NCBI RefSeq assembly: GCF_037975245.1
Contig: NC_092580.1
Span: forward strand, 7,104,501 to 7,168,500
DNA from: Apostichopus japonicus
Taxonomy: Eukaryota; Echinodermata; Holothuroidea; Aspidochirotida; Stichopodidae
Direction: 5' to 3'
Length of the DNA stretch: 64,000 nucleotides
A model generated the notes under the pieces. The model had not been told where the DNA came from, ran no database searches, and saw nothing but the letters and a program-made list of their open reading frames with translations. Positions 48,746 to 60,000 of the stretch are shown here, piece by piece. Position numbers and translations under genes: made by a program. Every line of letters begins with the position of its first letter. Position 1 is the first letter of the stretch.

Positions 48746-51052
48746 ATGATATCGTTTTATCCTAACATCATGAGCAACCACTCAGTCGAGGAATTTACCA
48801 GAAATAGCACTAAGATGTCTTCGATGTCGACGAGTTTAACATTTAGCATTTCATTTACGATTGTTTATCTTGTTATTTATCTTCCAATCTGCATATCGTC
48901 TATTTTCGGCAACGGATTGGTCATTTTCGCATTTCATCAAAACGAAAATTTAAAAAAGGTTATAAACTATCCTCTCATAAGTTTAGCTGTCAATGATTTC
49001 GCAACCGGAAGTATAGCCCTGCCTCTTCATCTGATTGGTCGTTTAGTCATCAATCCATTCATCTGCAGAGAATCTTCTCGAATGATTTTCTTTCTTCCTT
49101 CTAAGGTGCTATTCTTTTCCTCTGCCCTTCATCTATTCAGTATTGCGATTGGTCGGTAAGTTGTTTATATACTATTAGGTATACCGTATGGCCAAGAGGA
49201 CTATACCTTCCTTCACCCAGTATACATTTCTCTACTCACCCCCAATGCCAACCCCCCCCCCCCCCATCCTCACCACTACCTTTTTTCATGTACGTCTGGT
49301 GGATAAAAAAAAACTACAGCATTGAAGTCGAGGTTCCATATTTTAATGCTCATTGCTACGTTCCCATGCATATGCATGTAAAGGCTATACCCATGCAGGA
49401 CTTCACCAAATACACTGCATTCTTCTGCGGACAAAATTATTCAAAAATTGTATTCGAAAAGCGTATTTCTAGCTCAATTGTCATGGCATTTCACTCATTC
49501 TGCTGTTGGTAGGTTAAGCCGATTAGTGGACTTTATCAAACTATTATCTTTACCATAAACATACTCTGTGAGTACATAAAGTGTCGAACAAAATATGTAT
49601 ATAACAAGAGGATGTGTCTTCAACCACGTCCAACAAAAACCTTGAAGAAAGTATAGCATATAGAGACATCTACAGACCTGTTACATTGATTTCACTATTA
49701 TAGCATGCGTTATGCCGGATGTAAACCTTTCAGAATTACTAAGTGACCGTCGGGATAGGATTAGAGCTGTTGGGAATTGATATAAAAGATTGATTTTCAG
49801 AAGCAGACATCCTCCATGAAGTATGCATCTTCGTTAAGTACGTATAGTTCGCTGATCGTCTCTACGTTAGTTGGACAGAGAGGAAAGGTATATTTGTATT
49901 ACATGGAACGTTCCCTATACTCCCTACCCTAAGATATAGTGGCGTGCACAAGATTTCAAATGTGTGTTTGTGTGTGTGTGTGGGGGGGGGGTGGCAAATT
50001 AAATTCCCAGCCTACTTAATTTAGGCGCATTGACGTTTACGTAAGGGCTTCATGGACCAGGGGAGTGATCTAATTCGTCTCCGACTGAACATTTTGCTCG
50101 AACAGACGAAGGATGTAAGGCTATATACCCTCCTCCTCCTCCATTGCCAGAAGCCCTCCCTTGCAACTCCCCTCTCCCATCTCACAGTACTAATGCGATT
50201 GCGTCGAACGTTATTCCACTGAGAAGCTATTATTATCTCTCTCTCTCTCTTTGTCATTTTAGGTTCATTTCTTTGTTAAAGCCGCTGAGCTATCCCTTGC
50301 TGGTATCTTCGAAGCGGGTTAAAGTAATATTGGCAATACTTTGGTGCATCGTTTTTACTAAGTTTTCACTGATCCTGATTGGAGTTAGTCAAGCTAAAGA
50401 GAACATGATTTGTGACGGAGACAAATATCAATCTCCTTTTGTGTTTTTCATTTTCATACAGTATGCATTTATACTTCCTGTTATTCTCGTTGGAATGTTT
50501 TCCTTATACCTGTTTATGGTCAGAATTGCATTTATTCAACTGTCTCGTCGTCGTCGTCGCCGTGGAAATGTCAGAACTTCTCAACTGGTCAAATTGCGGC
50601 AACTAGAAGCGCGCTCAAAGTTCCGTGGTTCTGTAACCATGGCAATAATAGTGGGGGCGTTTTGTTTTTGCTGGATGCCGACTTCCTTTAAGTATATGTA
50701 CGTATTGTTTAAGAAAGGAAACCTTTCCGCAGATGCTTACAACACGTTGCAATTGATATGTGAATTTCCCGCTTTTCTTAGCGCCATATTGAATCCAATA
50801 ATATATGCCTGTCGTAAGAAGGATTTTCGAGTGGCTTATTGCAAAATATGGAAGAAAATTACACATTCGACAGTAAGGGGTAGCGGCCCTGGTAGGAAAC
50901 AGCATTCACAAATACGAGTATTGAAAGTATGGCAAGTGGATTCGATTTCCATGAGAAGGCCATCCATACTGCCTTCGAATGTGTATAGGGGCAAGAAACA
51001 TTTCAACGGCACTTCCATTGCAGCTGGATCTGGCCCTTCAAATAGTTCATAG
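48746..51052 (+). CDS. rhodopsin-family (class A) G-protein-coupled receptor, two exons
   Basis: Exon 1 is 48746-49155 and exon 2 is 50263-51052 (stop), joined phase 2 through GGTCG/GTAAGT and TCATTTTAG/GTTC; 399 aa. N-glycosylation sites NHS and NST precede TM1 (GNGLVIFAF). TM2 has LAVND (D2.50), TM3 begins with the conserved Cys in NPFICRESS, ECL2 has Cys in MICDGD, TM6 has FCFCWMP and TM7 NPIIYACRKKDFR. ICL3 has a run of six Arg from a CGT/CGC repeat. The intron falls exactly in the DRY position, common in invertebrate class A genes; here the motif is IAIGRF, lacking the acidic 3.49 residue. TM6/TM7 resemble amine/adenosine-type receptors, but the ligand cannot be named. A second in-frame ATG at 48770 could be the start (391 aa). 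Confidence 0.9.
49156..50262 (+). other. GPCR intron
   Basis: It holds a C run at about 49252-49265, a TGTG/G-run at about 49968-49990 and a CTCTCT pyrimidine tract directly before the acceptor. No other content was recognised. Confidence 0.7.
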
Positions 51053-53320
51053 ACACATACGTTGAAATTGACTATATGAGATATCTTATCTGATGGCTGT
51101 GTGGACAACTGCTTTGAAGTGTATATAGGTGGTACTGATAGCGCTTGTTATGTTTCATCATGAGTAGCCTACGGTAACCATTATTGACTTTCTTGCATAT
51201 CATATGGGGAGGGATGGGAGGGGTGAGGGGGGGGGTATGTAATGCTGATGATCTACCTCACTGACCCTTGTACAATTCAACGAAAGGAGAAAGAGAAAAC
51301 TAAGTCGAGGGGTTTTAAAATTAGATCAAGTTCCAGAGCCAATGGATACAACATCATCAAAGAGATGTGATAACATTTCCTCTAAAACCAGAAGAATTCC
51401 TCCATTTTACATAGTTAATCCGCTATACATGGGTGCTCGAATACTTCTCACCGAGGGCCAGAATCACCGTCATTTGAGCAAAAGGACAGAGAAAACTAAA
51501 ATGACCGGTGTGCTTAAACCTCAAGTTATATGAGTCAGCATGTACCCTATTTCACGTGCCGGAGTGGGAAAAAAATCTGATCGGATTGGACTCGCGATTC
51601 CGCCTATCGAGAACCACCACACTCATCTAAAGTGATAATATAGTTTTACTATTTGCGAACCTTATATGTGTCCAAGACTGATGCAATTAAGTCATAACTC
51701 AAACGGAGAAAGGATTATCGAACAAATTGGATCGTGTTTTTTGTTTGTTTGATTCCTCCTGATCTTTACATAAGTTAATCTATACATATATATTCCTAAT
51801 CTTGTATATATCTGCATGCATAGGTCTCTTCCTTAATACCCGGGTATTTGTGAAAATTACCACGGTTAATCGACGACAAGGGCGCCTATATAGACAATCG
51901 GTGTGGATCAATGAGGCCTATATGTGTTCTGAACAAACATGCAACGTTACATCTCTATTATTGCATGCATATCGCATTTATATCAGTATTGTACAAATAT
52001 CATGGTGATTGTTTGCAACTGATTAATATACAATTAATATGAAAAATAGTTAATGTTTGTATAAATTAACTACATCATTTCTGCATCTTAAAACGCTATT
52101 TTGCAGTTTAAACTTGTCACCGTATAACTGTCTACTCCAGAATTTGCTTTACGACGTAGTATGATGGATTTGAATAAGGTGAAGAAAAGGGGAATCTGTC
52201 CGGGTTGTATTGAAATACGGTATATTCGAATATAATAGTGAAAGTTATGCGGATATTGCTTGTGGAGTCATATTTACTCCCTCTCACCCACTGTGCCCTT
52301 CCTCTTCCACCCCATTTCACACAAAACCGTGACATGTATACTTTACTGAAAAATTGTAACCGTTAGTTAGAAACGGTCTCCGGCTTCATTTAATTAATTG
52401 TTGTAATGTTTCAGATTTGTTTTTTTAGCAAAAGGATAGCGAGGTCAATTTTTAGTATAGCATCATGCAACAGAACAGTTTTCCTGTAATGTAATAATAT
52501 TTCCTACATATAGCATTGTAACACATTACATTACATTGTGGAAGCATTAACTCAATAAAAAGTGCAGTTATCAGTATCAATTTCAGTGTTCTCATATTGT
52601 GAAAATTGCTTACTGAGGTATATTTACGTTGCAATGTTCAAGCAGTAATTATTCGTTGATTTTTTTGTTTTCGTTATTTAAGAAATCCCTTAATCAATTG
52701 TGTTCATCTTAGCGACCGTCTCTGCTCAATGAGTTTCCTTTGGAATCATAATACGGTAATACTGGTTGACTGAAAATTTGACTAAATTAACCAAGTTGTA
52801 TTTAACATGTCATTAATATTGCACACCAAACGCAACACAATGCTTACCGCAGCATGCAAAGTATATGATGCATTGCGGGGTGGGTCCCGCCCCTTCACTG
52901 CTTCATTATAGTAACAATAATCATAATCTGAATTTGTGATATTGTATCATCTCTTTCATATGAATGATGAACGTTAAAGACGGATCCAGGATTTTCATAA
53001 GAAGGGTGTGATCCTTGGATCGTTGCCATGCCGACTTCCATGTACAAGATGGGATCTGATGGGGTCGTCCCCCAGAAAGCCAATATGAACATGAAATAAT
53101 GCATTCTGATGCCTATTTATAGGCTACATAAATTATGATAAGGTCTATAATCTCGTATAAATGAAGGAGTGTGTAGATAATTGTACTGTTAAGGTCTTGT
53201 GTGGTGTTGATAAAAAGGGGAATACACAGCCCATACGCCCGCTCTGGATCCGCGCATGGATCATAAGTCACTCAGTTGTGGCTATAGTAATAGAATCAAG
53301 GCTAAATGATTAATATAGGC
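51053..53320. other. intergenic 3' of GPCR
   Basis: No gene. A G-rich run lies at about 51208-51236. A decayed hAT candidate lies at about 52979-53244, with CGGATCCAGG on the left and CTCTGGATCCGCG on the right, but without a matching target duplication. Confidence 0.4.
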
Positions 53321-53613
53321 CAGGCGCGTATGCCAGGAATTTGCCAAGGGAGGGGCAAAACTGTAGAATCGGCATTGCAAACTATCTAAGCGTAGCGCCA
53401 CCATAATTGGCGCGAAGCGCACTAGAAAATTTTGGCTGTAAATGCCTCCCAGATCGCTGGAAATGGCACTTCCCAGGCCTTGTAAGTTGCATCTTAGCAT
53501 TTTCTCTTTTGAAAATACTAGCGATATCATAAAAACATTTAAAATTTAAAAAAAATATATGCCCAAGGGGGGGGCGGCTGCCCCTTCGCCCCCCCCCCTT
53601 GGCTACGCGCCTG
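53321..53613. mobile_element. hAT-type MITE, 293 bp
   Basis: The left end CAGGCGCGTATGCCAGG and right end TTGGCTACGCGCCTG are inverted (CAGGCGCGTA(T)GCCA). Flanks ATATAGGC (53313-53320) and ATTTAGGC (53614-53621) agree at 7 of 8 positions, fitting an 8-bp target duplication. G/C runs next to the right end. No transposase. Confidence 0.8.
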
Positions 53614-53621
53614 ATTTAGGC

Positions 53622-56600
53622 CCATACAATTTCAATCATGATATTATTCATGACGTGTCAGAGTATCTTAAGGAAAAAGTAAAAACAAAAAGAGATGATA
53701 AAGTTTCTTTAGCTATTCCAGTTATATAAGTAGGCTTTGAAAGTTTCATCCATTGTAGGAACTGTTAGTGATATATGTGTGCATACTAGACAAGGTAGTA
53801 CAATCACTTGAATTGATAAGCCTCAGAAGTTCAAGCCACTTCAAGGGTAAATTCTCACAATTTAAAAGTGGCATATATTGCCTCATCTGATATATAACGA
53901 ACATAATATCTGTGGCATAAATGATGTGTCTTAATTCAGGCTTTTTAAGAATTATTACAGGCAACTTTATTATTTTTGTGGTACGTGTATCGTAAAGCAC
54001 TATTTTGAAAGGATATTTTCAACTCACTTATGATGAAGACTGGGGGAGGAGGGGGGGGGCGGGCGGCGTAGTTAGATTCTGCGCTTACCGGAGGGGAGGT
54101 TCTCAGGGAGGCCACTCTGTGTATACGCGCACGCATATACTGGCACACATGTCAACTACCCGCGAAACTCCCAGCATTCATAACGAATGACGAACCAGTA
54201 ATTATCATATAATATTTCATGGGAATATATAAACATGCGTTCAGGCTCTTTCACAATTAAAGGGCCTTTGTTGTTGGAAATTGTTTACTGATTCCGGGTT
54301 CCGAGTCCTCCGCCAAGAAGTTTCCCTGTCACTCTGACTTGAGGCAGAGTGTTGGAAAATGCGACGAATGCAATAAAACCGTGACAGAAAATGGCTTGGA
54401 AAGAACCATATCGACCATGAATACGAAATCATTGGATGAGTCAGGGATATATTTGAATAAAAGATATGTCAGGCTTATATAATAGGAATTAAACATAATC
54501 TTCAATTAGGAACAATAGAAAATTAAAAGCTGTGGAGATATATCTATATAAGTTAAAGACAGCTTCAATATAATAGTGTCAGTGCCGGTTTTCCTAGGGA
54601 AAGCGCGCACTTGATTCACAGAAAAACAGAAAGAAAACAACAACAACAAACAAAGCAACTCGGGAGCTATAATAAACAGTCAAACAGCAGCAACAACACT
54701 GGTTATACATCTGAAGTCCATTAGAACAATTGTAGCATTCTGTTCCAAAACTCCTTGAATACATAACTTGTGATGCGTTATGAAGACTTTGGGTATCACA
54801 AAGTTCTACCCCCCCCCCCCTCCTCTTTCCTTCCCGTCGTCCGTCCTGGTTTTCATGCAGGCTTCTCACCTGTAAGCGTTATATATTTCTAAACAGCCGC
54901 ACTCTTTTTAGCCAGTGGTGTTTTCGTCAATTTAGCCTAAAAGGGATATAATAGTTTGGCAACACAAGCTTAGAAATCAACGCGAGAAATTCTGCAAATT
55001 TAATGGAAGGCAAAGAAAGCTGAATGGTAACAAATCGCAACTCGTATTGGTTTAAATTACCTGTTACTTATTTATGTGTTGGTTTTGAATTGATTCAGTT
55101 TGTTCAATGTTTATTAGTAGGTTGTACTGCTACTGTAATTTGATGTGAAGAAATCACGATTGTAGTAAGGCTTAACGTTAGGCCATATACTTCACACGTT
55201 GCCTATTAACTGTAGCACTTTACTCAACCGATACTCATACTAGTGTAGGTCTAGGCCTAGCCTAAATTCCGAGAGCAATGGCAGAATACACCGCAACGCA
55301 CACCACACACAGGGCTTTTTGAAAATTACAATACATTGTTGTTACAAAGTCAGATACAGGTTGTAGTTGTTTTTAGGTTTTGTTGGTGGTATGAGAAAGG
55401 AATCGGCAGACGAGAAAGTAGACAAAAAGGCAGTGAAATGTACAATGAAATATAAAAGAAAGTTCTGTCCTTGTAATTACATGAAATAATTTTGGTAGGG
55501 TCCAGTGGTGTAGGGTTGGTCTGGCCGCTTGATACATGACTGGTGCTGTTAAGCTGTTTTCCACAGGTAAATACAGTAGTTATAAAAGTTCAGGTAAACA
55601 GGTTAAAGAATACTGATGAATTGCGATAAGACGTTGGTGCTGGGCAGAGTTGCAGGAAATGGAAAAGTGTTGTTACAAGATAAAAAATGCAGGCAGGTTC
55701 ACACGTAACAGCAAGAAGGAATAACCGAAACAGCAGCAGTCGAGGATGAGAGAGGCTGCGTCACTGGAAAGAGGACTAGAGCCACGTGAAACTGTATGTT
55801 ATATAGGGATGACTTAGGTTCAGTCGACCTTAACCGCACCTCGGTAATTAGCATGGTGTAGCTTGACAATAAAGGAATCCAGACCAGCCACATACTTAGA
55901 ACATTGGTAAACACGGTGTACCTAAACAGACAAAAGCAAATTGACTTTCCATAATATTGTATACAACAGGGACTTCTGGTCATAGTCTGTGAGATTCAAG
56001 AGTTGCGGCTATTCTGCAATTTAGCAAAATTATGTTCATTAGGCCTAAGGCCTACTACTTGTGCCAGGTCTATGATTTATTACGGGAAGAGTTGTTGAGT
56101 AATGAAACAACTGACTACTAGTTATGTTTAGTGTTCAACCGATTATACGATAATCGGTTATTACCGATTATTTCATATTTGTGGAACTGGCCTAATATAT
56201 GATTTAGTGTTATTCGCATTACCTAGGACAATACAATCAAAGATGTAAATGAACGATGTAACGTTTCACACTAAAGATTAATGGAGCAAATAAAGAACAC
56301 TAATACATACATGGGGCACTGTACCTTTTACAACAAAAGAGAAAAAAAGAATACCGGCCTTTCAGAAGGTCTCTTATTTGGGTGGAGTCACATTCATGTT
56401 GTTTAACTTATCAACTGCTACAGGAAAAGAATCTTCTGTAATGATTTCCACACTGCAAGTCTAACATAACCAAACAATTTCTAACTGGACAGGTGTATGT
56501 TGCTCTCAAAAACTTTTATGAAGTAAATATTTCTACTGTAATTATTAATGATTTCCCCACTGTGACTTCAGGGAAAAATGTTCTGTTAAGATGGTGTGTT

Positions 56601-57086
56601 GTTCTCAAAAGTGTTTATGAAGTAATATCTAATCATCTAAAAATTGTGGCAACCTTAGAGTTATTCAGTAGTTGAAAATTCATGTCCAAATAATATATTC
56701 ATTTTCAGGACTCAAGTAAAAGTAACGGTCATCGGATCATCTGGTACGACCAAAAGTCACGTTGGTCACCTACAACCCCCTTAGGTTGTCCGATGGATGA
56801 CTAGCTTAACACATAGAATTTTTTTTGGAAACTCCCTGTTCCCTGCCCCGAAAAAGTGATCGGAGCTTGTTGGAATCACCCTCCATTCATATCAGAAACA
56901 ACATAAGAAATAGATCACATTTTGGTACATTCCGTAATGAGGGGAAAATCCTACACTTTAGATGTATGCACACCCCTTTGCATTGTTAACTTTCAGTTAC
57001 CACATTTTGTTAATTAGTAAAGACAGAATGTGCATACTGTACAAATGCACTAATGGATTATTGACATCTTTTTAATTGTATTTCAG
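53622..57086. other. intergenic and RBM17 5' flank
   Basis: No protein gene recognised. G-rich run at about 54043-54066, C run at about 54809-54820. At about 56135-56180 ACCGATTATACGATAATCGG-type sequence recalls the ends of the TE at 60.9-61.6 kb. The RBM17 promoter and non-coding first exon must lie in this stretch or be split across it, because a TTTCAG acceptor at 57086 precedes the start codon by 7 bp. Confidence 0.4.
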
Positions 57087-57093
57087 ATTCACA

Positions 57094-60000
57094 ATGTCAC
57101 TATATGATGGTTTAGGAGTGGACACTGATCCCAAGAAAAATGTTTCATCCCCAGGCAACAAACCAGATGTTTGTAAGTACAGTCTTGTGTGAATTATGTC
57201 AAACTATTATAGTGCTGTTCTATTATTTTCTTCCATGTGAGGGATGAAGCATGGTAAAGATGAGTGCATCTGCTGTTTCTCAGCCCCTAGCAATTCATTA
57301 TTGCATAATTATAATCTGTATACCCAGACTTATAAAACCAACAAACTCTTTGATAATGTCTACCCACGTAGAGAAAGCAGTATCAGACAATGGTACTGTA
57401 AACTCTGTTATGTTGGGGTGCTCTGGTTGAATTAGTTCAAGGCTCAATTATTAAATACATAGAATTAACAGCAGATAAAGAGAAACTCCAGACATATAAT
57501 TGTAGAATATATTTATTTATTCTCTGATAATATTGTTGCTGTGGTGCAGCTCAGGAATAGTGTATCTTAACTGTACTCTCTGAAGTCTGGAATGCTAGTT
57601 CTTCTTCATACTAAAAAACTTCAGTATTTAAGTCATTACAACTTCCTGAGAATGGGGGAATAACCTCTCTGTGACATAAACACTTTGTCACAGACTCTTT
57701 TACTTTTAATTACAAAGGCATATAGAAAAGGGCTATGACTAACCAAAGTTTCATACACATGAGATGCAACAGGTTGTCATCTGTGGTTATAGCATGAAGA
57801 TTTCATGGAATTAAGACAAAGGGGGCTTGTACGACTATGGTGTGGGTGAGGGGTGAATTAACTCGGGAACAGGAAGTGAGTAGTGACTCTTAAGGGCGTT
57901 GTGGTCAAGTGGTTAAGGCAGTGGACTTGTGATCTAAGGATTACAGGTTCGAGCCCTGGCCAGATCATTGCGTTGTGTCCTTGGGCAAGGCGCTTTATCT
58001 CCATTGCCTCTCTTCACCCAGGTGTATAAATGGGGACCTGCGAGGTAACTTGTAAATATAGTTGCGTGCGCCGGTTTGTGGCTGCACCCTATGGGAAGTC
58101 CCCCAGGGGACACGTGGTTGTGGTGCACTGTGGTGCCCCAGGAGAGATTGATTGAATTGTGCACACTTTGGTGTGTGGGTGTGACAAGTTACCAATGACC
58201 AGGGGTTAATAATTATCAGCGCACTGAGACTTAAGTGTGTATTTGCGCTTTATAAGAACTGTGTATTATTATTATTATTATTAAGACAAAGAGGCATGTT
58301 TAAAGTGACATAATGGGGATATAACTACATACTAAATTTCATCCCTTTTGGAATTTTGCTGAAGAATTGAACTGAAGTGAAATTGTAAAGTAAGAAATGA
58401 AAAATAAAAAGGTATACAAAATTGATGAATACTAAGTGGGAAACAAAGAAAATTATCAGAACAGTAAGAGAAGAAATGTGTACATGAAATATAACATAGT
58501 AAACACAATTGTTAGCAAAATCTCGCTAACCTTGCTTTGGAAGGTATCACATGAATTGTTCATCCATAAAATTATACCTTGATTGTAAATTTTAACAATA
58601 ACACTGGGAAAGTTGGTTTGCTTTGGATTACGGTGAAGACTACCATCCAGGCAAGTACAGAATATTTGACATCTGTTATAACGTTAACTTCTCATGCAAC
58701 CTACATTTCTCCTGGGTGAACCAGAATTTCTTCTTGGAAATATACCATTTCTAAAGTCATTAGCTTTGATAACAAGTCTTGACTTTTTCCATATTGTAGA
58801 CACATCCATCAAAACACATATGACACATAAATGAAATATAAAAGTAATATTTAAAAATATGAATCATGAAAACAACGTAAAAACTTTCTCAAAATGACAT
58901 GTACGAGCAAGTAGAACAAAATATTGCAACATAACAGTTTCAACATGACAGTTTCAACCTAACCACTTTAACCTTGAAACCTTGAAACCTCTATGATTTC
59001 TTCATTTTCTCTGAACGAGAAAACAATTGACATAAGATACTCTTGGGATTTCCCCAACTTTAAACTTTGAGTTCATGTAAAGTATCAATGATGTTTGTAC
59101 TACATTACAACTGTGACACTGCAGATTAATTAAAATGAAAATAAAAAACTTAACACACGGCCGGAGAGAACCCAAGACATGGAAAAACCAAATTAGTTTC
59201 AAAGAATTCAGTCTTAAATCCTGTAGAAATAGCTGCTGTCTTTAAGTTAAATTCTACATGTACTAACGTAATAATACGTAATAACTTAATTACAGTTCAG
59301 TTGTTGAACCTAACATCTCAAAATGACATGTACGAGCAAGTCAAACAAAATAGTGCAACATAACAGTTTCAACCTAACCTTGAAACCTCTATGATTTCTT
59401 CATTTTCTCTGAACAAGTAAACAATTGACATAAGATCCTCTCGGGATTACCCCGACTTTAAACTTTGAGTTCAAGTAAAGTATCAATGATGTTTGTACTA
59501 CAGTACATTACAACTGTAACACTGCAGATTAATTAAAATGAAAATGAAAAACTTCACACATGGCCGGAGAGAACCCAAGAAATGGAAACAACAAATTAGT
59601 TTCAAAGAATTCAGTCTTTATATCCTGTAGAATAGCTGCTGTCTTTTAAGTAAAATTCTACAAACTTTCAACTCCATCTTATCTTTTTCTTTGTAGCTGT
59701 CTCTCTATTTCACTACTTGTGTCTTGATACATACACATTTAGAGTTTTGGCTCTCTTCTGTTTTTCCATTTGTAGTTTGGTTCTGACTTTTTTCCATATT
59801 GTAGAAAACTCCATCAAAACACCTATGACACATAAATGAAATATTAAAGGTAATATCAAAAAAATGAATCATGAAAATAACGTCATAACTTAATTACAGT
59901 TCAGTTGAACCTAACATCTCAAAATGACATGTACGAGCAAGTTGAACAAAAGAGTGCAATATAACAGTTTCAACATAACAGTTTCAACCTAACCACTGTA

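Noticed and set aside
48578-48781. minus-strand frame overlapping the GPCR start
   Set aside because: Shadow of the 5' flank and exon 1; no support.
52979-53244. possible further hAT element with CGGATCCAG ends
   Set aside because: Only about 9-11 bp of terminal match and no 8-bp target duplication; left as an unproven fragment.
57897-57970. tRNA gene-like sequence with A and B boxes
   Set aside because: It is the head of a SINE with a 3' body and (TTA)n tail; the anticodon arm does not form a convincing tRNA.
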